From Streptomyces sp. NBC_01439 (GTDB taxonomy: Bacteria; Actinomycetota; Actinomycetes; Streptomycetales; Streptomycetaceae): a DNA stretch of 64,000 nt. Of the stretch, positions 29,099-39,664 are shown in pieces. The stretch spans positions 7,377,501 to 7,441,500 of the forward strand of contig NZ_CP109487.1 of the NCBI RefSeq assembly GCF_036227605.1, written 5' to 3'. Within the stretch, counting starts at the first letter, position 1, and each line of letters starts with the position of its first letter. Under the pieces are notes generated by a model. That model did no database searches. It was not told the DNA's origin and saw only the letters and a program-made list of their open reading frames with translations. Position numbers and translations under genes: made by a program.

Positions 29099-30300
29099 TC
29101 TGCCGGGCCTCCGGGCGGGCGGCCACCGCCCTGCTCGCCGCGACCCTCCTCGTGTCCGCCACCGCCACCCCCGCCGCCGCCGACAACATCCGCGACCGCC
29201 AGTGGGGGTTGCTGGCCCTGCGAGCCGAGGAGGCCTGGGGCACCACCCGGGGCGCCGGGGTGACCGTCGCCGTCCTCGACACCGGCGTCGACGAATCCCA
29301 TCCCGACCTCTCCGGCCAGGTCCTCGCCGGCACCGACCTCATCGGTATGGGGGCCGGCCCCGGCGACCGCGCCTGGGCCCGCCACGGAACCGCCATGGCG
29401 AGCATCATCGCCGGGCACGGCCACGGTCCCAGCCGCCGCCAGGGCGTCCTCGGCATGGCCCCGCAAGCCCGGATCCTGCCCATCAGGGTGATCCTCGAAG
29501 AGGGCGACCCGGGCCGCTCGCAGGCCCGCGACAGCAAGGGCGGGGCCCTCGCCGAGGGCATCCGCTGGGCCGCGGACCACGGCGCCGACGTGATCAACCT
29601 GTCCCTCGGTGACGACAGCGACTCCGCCCACCACGAGGCGGGGGAGGACGAGGCCGTCCAGTACGCCCTCGCCAAGGGCGTGGTCGTCGTGGCCTCCGCA
29701 GGCAACGGCGGCGAGGCCGGCGACCGCGTCTCCTACCCGGCCGCCTATCCGGGGGTCATCGCCGTCACCGCCGTCGACCGCCGCGGCAAGAAGGCCAAGT
29801 TCTCCACCCGCAACTGGTACGCCACCGTCAGCGCCCCCGGCGTCGACGTCGTCATCGCCGACCCCGACCGCTCGTACTACGAGGGCTGGGGCACCAGCGC
29901 CGCGGCGGCCTTCGTCTCCGGCACCGTGGCCCTCGTCCTGGCCGCGCACCCCGACCTGACTCCGGCCCAGGTGAAGAAGCTGCTGGAGGCGACCGCCTCC
30001 GACTCCCCGGCCGGCGGCCGCGACGACGCCCGCGGTCACGGGCTGGTCGATCCCGTCGCCGCCCTCCAGGCCGCCGAGGGGATGCGCCCGGAGGCTCCGG
30101 CGCCCGTGCCCGCCGCGGCCACGAGCACGTACTTCGGCCCCGGCCCCGAACCGGTCCGCCCGCGCGAGCGGGGCGCCCGGCTGGGAGCCCCGGCGGCAGC
30201 GGTCGCGGGGGCGGTGCTGTTCGCGCTGGCCGCCGTACTCGCGCGACGCCCGCGCCGGGGCGCGCGGGGCCGTGACCCGGACCCGGACGCGGCACAGTAG
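29095..30300 (+). CDS. Secreted S8 subtilase, mycosin-like (type VII-associated)
   Basis: 401 residues from ATG 29095. Signal peptide (residues 10-29), subtilase catalytic triad Asp62 (LDTGVDESH), His97 (RHGTAMAS) and Ser268 (WGTSAAAAF), and the Asn loop ASAGNGG. The C-terminus has a Pro-rich spacer, one membrane helix (VAGAVLFALAAVLA) and a basic end: the membrane-anchored layout of mycosins, which process or gate type VII secretion substrates. No EccB/C/D or WXG100 gene is nearby, so it is an orphan. Confidence 0.88.
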   Translation: MICRASGRAATALLAATLLVSATATPAAADNIRDRQWGLLALRAEEAWGTTRGAGVTVAVLDTGVDESHPDLSGQVLAGTDLIGMGAGPGDRAWARHGTAMASIIAGHGHGPSRRQGVLGMAPQARILPIRVILEEGDPGRSQARDSKGGALAEGIRWAADHGADVINLSLGDDSDSAHHEAGEDEAVQYALAKGVVVVASAGNGGEAGDRVSYPAAYPGVIAVTAVDRRGKKAKFSTRNWYATVSAPGVDVVIADPDRSYYEGWGTSAAAAFVSGTVALVLAAHPDLTPAQVKKLLEATASDSPAGGRDDARGHGLVDPVAALQAAEGMRPEAPAPVPAAATSTYFGPGPEPVRPRERGARLGAPAAAVAGAVLFALAAVLARRPRRGARGRDPDPDAAQ

Positions 30301-30312
30301 GGTCGGGTAACT

Positions 30313-31062
30313 GTGGCGAACATGGCGAACAAGAACATTCCCGACCCCGGTTTCTCCGATGACGACGGCTCCGCCGATCCCCGGCTGAGCGCGGCCCTGG
30401 CCGCCTGGTCCGAGGACCGGACGAAGGAGCCGGAGGTGCTGGCCGCCCTCAAGGGCGCCCGCCTGCTCGTTCCGGTGGTCGCCGTGCTCGGAGAGGTGGA
30501 GACCGACCCGGAGACGGGCCTGAGGCGCGAGAAGACCAGCGACATGGCCGTCCCGACCCTACGGGCGGGCGACCGGCGGGCGCTGCCCGCCTTCACCTCG
30601 ATCGCCTCGCTCGCCCTGTGGGACCCCGCGGCCCGGCCGGTGGCCGTCCCGCTGCACCAGGCGCTGGCCGCCGCCGCGCACGAGAAGGCCGACACCGTGG
30701 TCCTGGACCTCGCCGGCCCCGTCACCTACCAGCTCACCGGCTCCGCGCTACTCGCGCTCGCCGAGGGCCGCACCGACGCGGACCCGCTGGCCGACCCCGC
30801 CGTGCGGGAGGCCGTACGGGCCGCCGTGTCCGCGGAGCCCGCCGTCCTGCGCGCCCACCTCGGTCCGGGCGGCGCCGGCTCCGACGGCACCCTGGCGATC
30901 GTGCTGGCCGGGGGCGCGCAGGCGTCCGCGGCGGCCCGGCGGGTCGCCGAGGCGCTGGCGGCGGACACCACCCTGCGGGCCCGGCTGGTCCGCGGACTGG
31001 ACCTGGCACTGCTCCCCCCGGACGCGCCGGCCCCGCCCGGCGAGCCCCTGTTCACCCGCTGA
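30313..31062 (+). CDS. SseB-family protein
   Basis: 249 residues from GTG 30313, 12 bases after the protease. Two lobes: N-terminal RLLVPVVAVLGEVET, DMAVPTLRAGDRRALPAFTSIASLALWD typical of the SseB N-terminal domain, and a C-terminal SseB-like LVLAGG domain. Cytoplasmic, with no membrane helix. The family has enhancer-like or unknown roles in actinobacteria. Ends before a 22-bp stem terminator shared with the convergent DUF1844 gene. Confidence 0.8.
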   Translation: MANMANKNIPDPGFSDDDGSADPRLSAALAAWSEDRTKEPEVLAALKGARLLVPVVAVLGEVETDPETGLRREKTSDMAVPTLRAGDRRALPAFTSIASLALWDPAARPVAVPLHQALAAAAHEKADTVVLDLAGPVTYQLTGSALLALAEGRTDADPLADPAVREAVRAAVSAEPAVLRAHLGPGGAGSDGTLAIVLAGGAQASAAARRVAEALAADTTLRARLVRGLDLALLPPDAPAPPGEPLFTR

Positions 31063-31092
31063 CCGCGAGCCGCGGCCCCGCGTCCCCCGGAC

Positions 31093-31140
31093 ACGACGAC
31101 GGCCGGTACACCCCGCACGGGGTGTACCGGCCGTCGTCGT
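31093..31140. terminator. 22-bp perfect stem bidirectional terminator
   Basis: Arms 31093-31114 and 31119-31140 pair without mismatch around a GCAC loop, between the convergent sseB and DUF1844 genes. Confidence 0.9.
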
Positions 31141-31159
31141 ACGTCCTCGCGGTACGGGC

Positions 31160-31537
31160 TCAGCCGAAGACGGGACCCGTGAACTTCTCGCCCGGCCCCT
31201 GGCCCGGCTCGTCCGGCACGATCGAGGCCTCGCGGAAGGCCAGCTGGAGCGACTTCAGGCCGTCGCGCAGCGGGGCGGCGTGGAAGGAGCTGATCTCGGT
31301 GGCGCTCGCGGTGACCAGGCCGGCCAGGGCCGTGATCAGCTTGCGGGCCTCGTCGAGGTCCTTGTGCTCGGAGTCCGGCTTGTCCAGGCCCAGGTTGACC
31401 GCCGCGGCGCTCAGCAGGTGCACGGCCACCGTGGTGATCACCTCGACGGCGGGCACGTCCGCGATGTCGCGGGTCATGGTGTCGTAGTCGGGGGCGCCGT
31501 CGGCAGTGGGTTCGGTGGGGGGTGTCGCGTCAGTCAT
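31160..31537 (-). CDS. DUF1844 protein
   Basis: 125 residues from ATG 31537. The middle region VPAVEVITTVAVHLLSAAAVNLGL and DLDEARKLITALAGLVTA matches DUF1844; a Pro/Thr-rich N-terminus precedes it. It is divergent from the infC operon, a conserved placement in actinobacteria, and shares its promoter gap. Function unknown; a link to translation is only suggested by context. Confidence 0.85.
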   Translation of the reverse strand: MTDATPPTEPTADGAPDYDTMTRDIADVPAVEVITTVAVHLLSAAAVNLGLDKPDSEHKDLDEARKLITALAGLVTASATEISSFHAAPLRDGLKSLQLAFREASIVPDEPGQGPGEKFTGPVFG

Positions 31538-31577
31538 GCGCCCCACGATATGCCGTGCGGCGGGCTTGCGGCACGGG

Positions 31578-31586
31578 TGCTAGTAT
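31578..31586 (+). promoter_or_regulatory. Extended -10 promoter of infC leader
   Basis: TGC followed by TAGTAT (31581-31586) forms an extended -10 (TGn-TANNNT). No good -35 sits 17 bases upstream, which fits the extended -10 class. Transcription would start near 31593, giving an infC leader of about 290 bases. Confidence 0.5.
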
Positions 31587-31592
31587 GTACTT

Positions 31593-31886
31593 CGACCGGC
31601 CGGACACTTATGTGCCCGGCCCACAAGTGGAGGCTCCGTTCTCCCACCTGACTGCCCTCCGGGGCGGCGGGTCACCGGTCAGGCGGCATCCATCGTTCCG
31701 TACGGACGATGGAAAGCTGCCCGAGTCTACGCCCCGCGGTTCGCACGCGGCGGTGTTCCGGTTGTTTTGGAGCCCCTGCCTGTGCCCGGCGGGGCTTTTT
31801 TCATTCTCCCGCTGCGGTCGGTCTGACGGAAATACACGTCAGCGGCTGTCTGCCAGGCAGCCGTGTGGTGCTACCGAGGAGGATCC
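31593..31886 (+). ncRNA. Structured infC-rpmI-rplT leader RNA
   Basis: About 290 untranslated bases before infC can fold into several local hairpins: 31598-31621 (GGCCGG and CCGGCC arms), 31690-31712 (CCATCGT/ACGATGG), 31734-31750 (CCGCG/CGCGG), an attenuator-like terminator (31771-31801) and 31843-31863 (CGGCTG/CAGCCG) just before the ribosome-binding site. In Bacillus and E. coli this operon is autoregulated by L20 or IF-3. I infer a regulatory leader; no alignment to a known RNA family was possible here. Confidence 0.6.
31771..31801 (+). terminator. Attenuator-like intrinsic terminator in infC leader
   Basis: AGCCCC-TGCC ... GGC-GGGGCT stem followed by TTTTTT (31796-31801). A U-tract hairpin is unusual among the other terminators here, which have no U-tract, and it lies upstream of infC rather than after a gene, as expected of an attenuator. 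Confidence 0.75.
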
Positions 31887-31889
31887 ATC
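31876..31889 (+). promoter_or_regulatory. infC ribosome-binding site with AUC start codon
   Basis: GAGGAGG (31876-31882), four spacer bases, then ATC at 31887-31889. The encoded protein begins exactly at the conserved IF-3 N-terminus only if ATC is the start. No ATG, GTG or TTG gives this N-terminus with a ribosome-binding site; the upstream GTG at 31863 overlaps a stem and lacks one. Confidence 0.8.
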
Positions 31890-32597
31890 AGCACCGAGCC
31901 CCGCATCAACGACCGGATTCGCGTTCCCGAGGTACGGCTTGTCGGTCCCAGCGGCGAGCAGGTCGGCATCGTGCCGCTTGCCAAGGCGCTTGAGCTCGCG
32001 CAGGAGTACGACCTCGACCTGGTCGAGGTCGCGGCGTCCGCACGCCCGCCGGTCTGCAAGCTCATGGACTACGGCAAGTTCAAGTACGAGTCGGCCATGA
32101 AGGCCCGTGAGGCGCGCAAGAACCAGGCGCACACGGTCATCAAGGAAATGAAGCTCCGGCCGAAGATCGACCCGCACGACTATGACACCAAGAAGGGTCA
32201 CGTCGTTCGGTTCCTCAAGCAGGGCGACAAGGTCAAGATCACGATCATGTTCCGTGGTCGCGAGCAGTCCCGGCCGGAACTCGGCTACCGACTGCTGCAG
32301 CGTCTCGCTTCGGACGTCGAGGAGCTCGGCTTCATCGAGTCGAACCCGAAGCAGGACGGCCGAAACATGATCATGGTCCTCGGTCCGCACAAGAAGAAGA
32401 CCGAGGCGATGGCCGAAGCCCGCGAGGCGCAGGCCGCCCGCAAGGCGGAGCGCCAGGGTGTCGCTCCCACCGAAGGCGAGGCTCCTTCCGAGGACGCCGC
32501 CGTCGAGGTCGATGACACCACCGAGGTCGCCTCCGCCGAGGCCACCGACGCCGCTGCCGAAGAGGCTCCGGCCGACGAGGCGAACGCCGAGGCCTGA
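31887..32597 (+). CDS. infC: Translation initiation factor IF-3
   Basis: 236 residues from a non-canonical ATC start at 31887. The N-domain has [20 protein letters not shown] and the linker region [19 protein letters not shown], then the C-domain [13 protein letters not shown] and [17 protein letters not shown]-terminal Ala/Glu-rich tail of about 50 residues is longer than in E. coli IF-3 (180 residues). IF-3 binds the 30S subunit and rejects wrong start codons; infC in E. coli begins with AUU and is autoregulated through it, so AUC here likely serves the same loop. Heads infC-rpmI-rplT. Confidence 0.96.
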   Translation: MSTEPRINDRIRVPEVRLVGPSGEQVGIVPLAKALELAQEYDLDLVEVAASARPPVCKLMDYGKFKYESAMKAREARKNQAHTVIKEMKLRPKIDPHDYDTKKGHVVRFLKQGDKVKITIMFRGREQSRPELGYRLLQRLASDVEELGFIESNPKQDGRNMIMVLGPHKKKTEAMAEAREAQAARKAERQGVAPTEGEAPSEDAAVEVDDTTEVASAEATDAAAEEAPADEANAEA

Positions 32598-32701
32598 TTC
32601 CAGGACACCCGTCCCGGATCACCCGACACAACTGACGCTCCCGTAAGACCGGTCCCGTACCGGACCGGTGGGAGCGCCACCGACGAGGAGATAACGGCGC
32701 C

Positions 32702-32896
32702 ATGCCGAAGAACAAGACGCACAGCGGTACCAAGAAGCGCTTCAAGGTCACCGGCTCCGGCAAGGTGCTCCGCGAGCGCGCCGGCAAGCGCCACCTGCTC
32801 GAGCACAAGTCGTCCCGTGTCACCCGCCGCCTCACCGGCAACGCGGAGATGGCCCCCGGCGACGCCGCGAAGATCAAGAAGCTTCTCGGCATCTGA
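32702..32896 (+). CDS. rpmI: 50S ribosomal protein L35
   Basis: 64 residues from ATG 32702 with GAGGAG about 8 bases upstream. Basic throughout, with the L35 signature [21 protein letters not shown] and RHLLEHKS. 104 bases after infC and 105 before rplT, the universal infC-rpmI-rplT order. Expression is tied to the operon leader described above. Confidence 0.98.
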   Translation: MPKNKTHSGTKKRFKVTGSGKVLRERAGKRHLLEHKSSRVTRRLTGNAEMAPGDAAKIKKLLGI

Positions 32897-33001
32897 CGTC
32901 TCCGCTCCCCCCACCGGGAGCGGATGCACGTCGAGACCGGGACCCCATCGAATTTCGGGTCGTGTGAAGACACCCACGGCCCCGCTACAAGGAGTTAAAA
33001 A

Positions 33002-33388
33002 GTGGCACGCGTCAAGCGGGCAGTAAACGCCCACAAGAAGCGCCGGGCGATCCTCGAGGCGGCCTCCGGCTACCGCGGTCAGCGTTCGCGCCTGTACCGC
33101 AAGGCCAAGGAGCAGGTCACCCACTCGCTGGTCTACAACTTCAACGACCGCAAGAAGCGCAAGGGCGACTTCCGTCAGCTGTGGATCCAGCGCATCAACG
33201 CCGCTGCCCGCCAGAACGGCATGACGTACAACCGCCTCATCCAGGGTCTGAAGGCCGCCAACATCGAGGTGGACCGCAAGATCCTCGCGGAGCTGGCCGT
33301 CAACGACGCCAACGCGTTCGCCGCGCTCGTCGAGGTCGCGCAGAAGGCGCTTCCGGCCGACGTCAACGCCCCCAAGGCCGCTGCCTAA
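33002..33388 (+). CDS. rplT: 50S ribosomal protein L20
   Basis: 128 residues from GTG 33002 with AAGGAG upstream. Signatures [27 protein letters not shown] and [14 protein letters not shown], and a C-terminal [15 protein letters not shown]20 initiates early 50S assembly by binding 23S rRNA, and in some bacteria represses this operon through the leader. Followed by a 15-bp stem terminator. Confidence 0.98.
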   Translation: MARVKRAVNAHKKRRAILEAASGYRGQRSRLYRKAKEQVTHSLVYNFNDRKKRKGDFRQLWIQRINAAARQNGMTYNRLIQGLKAANIEVDRKILAELAVNDANAFAALVEVAQKALPADVNAPKAAA

Positions 33389-33423
33389 GGGCTAGCCGGC
33401 CCAGCTCACCCGGGGCCGGCCCC

Positions 33424-33457
33424 CACGGACCCGCAGGCATTCGCCTGCGGGTCCGTG
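33424..33457 (+). terminator. 15-bp stem terminator after rplT
   Basis: Arms 33424-33438 and 33443-33457 (CACGGACCC and GGGTCCGTG) around ATTC, 35 bases after the rplT stop. Confidence 0.85.
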
Positions 33458-33547
33458 TGCTTTCCGCGCCGCGCCGCCCCACCCCCGCGCAGCCCCGTCC
33501 CGCCCGGAACCCCGAGCCCGGAACCCCGAGAGAGAACCGCACACACC

Positions 33548-34408
<861 letters not shown>

Positions 34409-34464
34409 TAGTGTGGCGGCCCGGGGGGCCCACTGCGCTACTCGGAGATGTGGGGTACGGGGAC

Positions 34465-35703
34465 ATGACCGTCGGTACGAACAGCTCGCCGGGGGCCGGC
34501 ACCACGGCCGGTCCGCCGTTGCCGGTCGGCCCCTGCGCCCGTACGGGCGGGGCCGCCGATGCCGTGCCCCCCGTACATCCCTCCGAAGCGCTGCGCGGGG
34601 TACCGCCACAGGGCGCGGCCCGCGGGGCGGTCCTGGGTGGCAGCGCCCCCGGTGAGGGGCTCGCCTTCGGGATCGACCCCGACTGCCTGCCCGACGGGCT
34701 CGTCGTCGCCGACGCCACCGGGCACGTGATCTGCTTCAACCGGGCCGCGGCCCGGATGACCGCGACCGAACCCGCGCAGGCGCTCGGCAGGCGCATCGAG
34801 CGGGTGCTCCCGCTGGAGGACCTCGAAGGCCGCCGCTGGTGGACGCTGACCGACCCGTACGGGGGCCTCGCCACCCGCCGCGGGCAGCCCGAGCGGAACC
34901 TGCTCCTCCCCGGCGGCCGCGAGGTGCTGGTCTCCGCCAGCTACGTCCGTACGCACCCCACCGGCCCGCTGCGCCGCCTCGTGGTCACCCTGCGCGGTAC
35001 CGAGGCCCGCCGGCGCACCGAGCGCAGCCACGCCGAGCTCATCGCCACCGTCGCCCACGAGCTGCGCTCCCCGCTGACCTCGGTCAAGGGGTTCACCGCC
35101 ACCCTGCTCGCCAAGTGGGAGCGGTTCACCGACGACCAGAAGCGCCTGATGCTCGAGACCGTCGATGCCGACGCCAACCGCGTCACCCGCCTCATCGCCG
35201 AGCTCCTCGACATCTCCCGCATCGACTCCGGCCGCCTGGAGGTGCGCCGCCAGCCGGTGGACATCGCCACCGCCGTCGGCCGCCACGTGCAGGCGCTCAC
35301 CGCGAACGGGCAGGACCCCGAGCGGTTCCTCGTGAGCGTCAGCCGCCCGCTCCCCGATCTGTGGGCAGATCCGGACAAGATCGACCAGATCCTCGGCAAC
35401 CTCCTGGAAAATGCGGTGCGCCACGGAGAGGGAACGGTCACCATCGGTGTGTCGCCGCACGAGAAGGGAACCGCCGTCACCGTGACCGACGAAGGCCCCG
35501 GGATCCCCGAGGAGTCGATGGGCCGCGTCTTCACCCGCTTCTGGCGGGGGAGCAAGCGCGGCGGCACCGGCCTGGGCCTGTACATCGTCAAGGGCATCGT
35601 GGAGGCGCACGGCGGGACCATCACGGTCGGCCGCGGCCCCGGCGGCGGCGCCGAGTTCCGATTTATCCTGCCCGTGAGCGCCCCCGCGTACCTCACGCAG
35701 TAG
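34465..35703 (+). CDS. Cytoplasmic PAS sensor histidine kinase
   Basis: 412 residues from ATG 34465. An unstructured Gly/Ala/Pro-rich N-terminus of about 65 residues, PAS domain (CLPDGLVVADATGHVICFNRAAARMT, residues 74-180), HisKA with phosphoacceptor His198 (TVAHELRSPLTS), and HATPase with N box LGNLLENAVRHG, G1 DEGPGIPEE and G2 GGTGLGLYIV. No membrane helix is present, so it senses a cytoplasmic signal. No response regulator gene is adjacent: an orphan kinase. 56 bases after the methyltransferase. Confidence 0.93.
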   Translation: MTVGTNSSPGAGTTAGPPLPVGPCARTGGAADAVPPVHPSEALRGVPPQGAARGAVLGGSAPGEGLAFGIDPDCLPDGLVVADATGHVICFNRAAARMTATEPAQALGRRIERVLPLEDLEGRRWWTLTDPYGGLATRRGQPERNLLLPGGREVLVSASYVRTHPTGPLRRLVVTLRGTEARRRTERSHAELIATVAHELRSPLTSVKGFTATLLAKWERFTDDQKRLMLETVDADANRVTRLIAELLDISRIDSGRLEVRRQPVDIATAVGRHVQALTANGQDPERFLVSVSRPLPDLWADPDKIDQILGNLLENAVRHGEGTVTIGVSPHEKGTAVTVTDEGPGIPEESMGRVFTRFWRGSKRGGTGLGLYIVKGIVEAHGGTITVGRGPGGGAEFRFILPVSAPAYLTQ

Positions 35704-36983
<1,280 letters not shown>

Positions 36984-36984
<1 letters not shown>

Positions 36985-39527
36985 TGCGCGTCCCGCTTTC
37001 TTGGCTGCGGGAGTACGTCGACCTCCCCGCGGGTGAATCCGGCCGCGACGTGGCGGCCAAGCTGGTCGACGCCGGCCTCGAGGTCGAGACCGTCGAGCAG
37101 CTCGGCGGCGGCCTCAAGGGCCCCCTCGTCGTCGGTCAGGTGCTGACCATCGAGGAGTTGGAGGGCTTCCGCAAGCCGATCCGCTTCTGCACGGTCGACG
37201 TCGGCTCCGCCAACGGCACCGGTGAGCCGCAGGAGATCGTCTGCGGCGCCCGGAACTTCGCCGTCGGCGACAAGGTCGTCGTGGTGCTGCCCGGCGCGGT
37301 CCTGCCCGGCGACTTCGCGATCGCCTCGCGCAAGACCTACGGCCGCACCTCGCACGGCATGATCTGCTCCGGCGACGAGCTGGGCATGGGCGACGACGGC
37401 ACGCACGGCATCATCGTGCTGCCGCCCGAGCACGAGGTCGGCACCGACGCGATCGAGCTGCTCCAGCTCGTCGACGAGGTCCTCGACATCGACATCACCC
37501 CGGACCGCGGCTACTGCATGTCCATGCGCGGTGTCGCCCGTGAGGCGGCCACCGCCTACGGCCTGCCGCTGCGCGACCCGGCGCTGCTCGACGTGCCCGC
37601 GCCGAACTCGTACGGCTACCCGGTCAAGGTCGACGACCCGGCCGGCTGCGACCGCTTCACCGCCCGCACGGTGACCGGTCTCGACCCCGACGCGCGCTCC
37701 CCGATCTGGCTGACCCGCCGCCTGCAGAAGGCGGGCATGCGCCCGATCTCGCTCGCCGTGGACATCACCAACTACGTGATGCTGGAGCTCGGCCAGCCGC
37801 TGCACGCCTACGACCGCTCGTCCATTGAGGGGACGATCGGTGTGCGTCGGGCTGAGCGGGGTGAAGAGCTGATCACCCTTGACGGCGTCAAGCGCACGCT
37901 CGACGCCGAGGACCTGGTGATCACCGACAACAGCGGCCCCATCGGGCTCGCCGGTGTCATGGGCGGCGCCAACACTGAGATCGCCGACTCCGTCACCACT
38001 GTGTTTGATCCCTCTGGGTCGACGGGCGCCGTCACCGGTACCACGGACGTGGTCATCGAGGCCGCGCACTTCGACTCCGTGTCGATCTCGCGCACCGCAC
38101 GCCGCCTGAAGCTGTCCTCCGAGGCCTCCAAGCGCTTCGAGCGGGGCGTCGACCCGCAGGCCGCCGCCGCGGCCGCGCAGCGGACCGTCGACCTGCTCGT
38201 GCTCCTCGCGGGCGGTACCGCCGAGGCGGGCGTCACCGAGGTCATCGCCCCGGGCGCGCCGCGCACCATCGCCATGCCCGCGGACCACCCGGACCGGGTG
38301 GCGGGCATGGAGTACGGCCGCGAGACCGTCGTGCGCCGCCTCCAGGAGATCGGCTGCGACGTCTACGGCCAGGACGAGCTCGTCGTCACCGTTCCCTCGT
38401 GGCGGCCCGACCTCGCAGCGCCCAACGACCTCGCCGAAGAGGTCATCCGGCTGGAGGGCTACGGGAACCTCCCGTCGACCCTCCCGCAGGTGCCCTCCGG
38501 CCGCGGTCTGACCGCCCGGCAGCAGCTGCACCGCCGGGTCGGCCGCGCGCTGGCCGGTGCGGGCTACGTGGAGGCGCTCAGCTACCCGTTCATCGGCGAG
38601 GGCGTCTTCGACCAGCTCCAGCTCCCCGCGCACGACGTCGCCCGCCAGGTCGTCAAGCTGGTCAACCCGATCTCCGACGAGGAGCCGGCGCTGCGCACCA
38701 CGCTGCTGCCGGGTCTGCTCGGCGCGCTGCGCCGCAACGACAGCCGGGGCAGCCACGACCTCGCGCTCTTCGAGACCGGTTCGGTCTTCCGGGCCGCCGC
38801 CCAGCCGGGCGTCGCCGTACGGCTGCCCGTGGACCGGCGTCCCACGGACGAGGAGATCGCCACCCTGAACGCGGCCCTGCCCGCGCAGCCGCGGTACGCC
38901 GCGGTCGTGCTGGCCGGTGCGCGCGAGCAGGCCGGCTGGTGGGGCAAGGGCCGTCCGGCCGACTGGGCGGACGCGGTCCAGGCGGCCCGCGCGCTGGCCG
39001 TCGAGGCCGGCGCCGAGCTGGTGGTCCGCCAGGGCCAGTACGGTCCCTGGCACCCGGGCCGCTGCGCCGAACTGGTCGTCACCCTCGGCGGGGTCGAGCA
39101 GGTCATCGGCCACGCCGGTGAACTGCACCCGCGCGTGGTCAAGGCGATGGGCCTGCCGGCCCGCACCAGCGCGATGGAGATCGACCTGGACCGCCTCGCG
39201 GCGGCGGGTGGCGAGGCCCTCCAGGCGCCGCGGATCTCCTCCTTCCCGGTGGCGACCCAGGACGTGGCGCTGATCGTCGACGCCTCGGTTCCGGCGTCCT
39301 CGGTGGAGGCCGCGCTGCGCAAGGGCGCGGGCGAACTCCTCGAATCGCTAAGGCTGTTCGACGTGTTCACCGGTGAGCAGGTCGGCGAGGGCAAGAAGTC
39401 CCTGGCCTACGCGCTGCGCTTCCGTGCGGCCGACCGGACCCTGACCGCCGAGGAGTCCACGGCCGCGCGCGACGCGGCGGTGGCCCTGGCGGGCGAGCGG
39501 ACCGGGGCGGTGCTCCGGGGCGCGTAG
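36984..39527 (+). CDS. pheT: Phenylalanine-tRNA ligase beta subunit
   Basis: 847 residues from ATG 36984 (TGATG overlap with pheS). N-terminal [15 protein letters not shown], the EMAP-like tRNA-binding domain (residues 40-150), B3/4 editing domain ([18 protein letters not shown]), B5 domain, B6-8 ([16 protein letters not shown]) and the C-terminal anticodon-binding FDX-ACB domain ([16 protein letters not shown]). The beta subunit supplies tRNA binding and hydrolysis of mischarged Tyr-tRNA. Full length for the family. Ends before a 17-bp terminator. Confidence 0.98.
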
Positions 39528-39542
39528 CCGCTTCGTACCCGC

Positions 39543-39580
39543 GTGAGGGGCACGTCCGGACCACCGGACGTGCCCCTCAC
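39543..39580 (+). terminator. 17-bp stem terminator after pheT
   Basis: GTGAGGGGCACGTCCGG and its perfect complement around ACCA. Confidence 0.9.
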
Positions 39581-39664
39581 TCGTTCGGGTGAGAACCCCG
39601 GTGGCCCGTGTCCGGGGCACCGGCCGGTCGACACAATCGATCCGGCCGGAGGGGAGTCCTACGG

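Noticed and set aside
31863..32597. GTG 31863 as infC start
   Set aside because: It adds 8 non-conserved residues, lacks a ribosome-binding site and lies in a stem.
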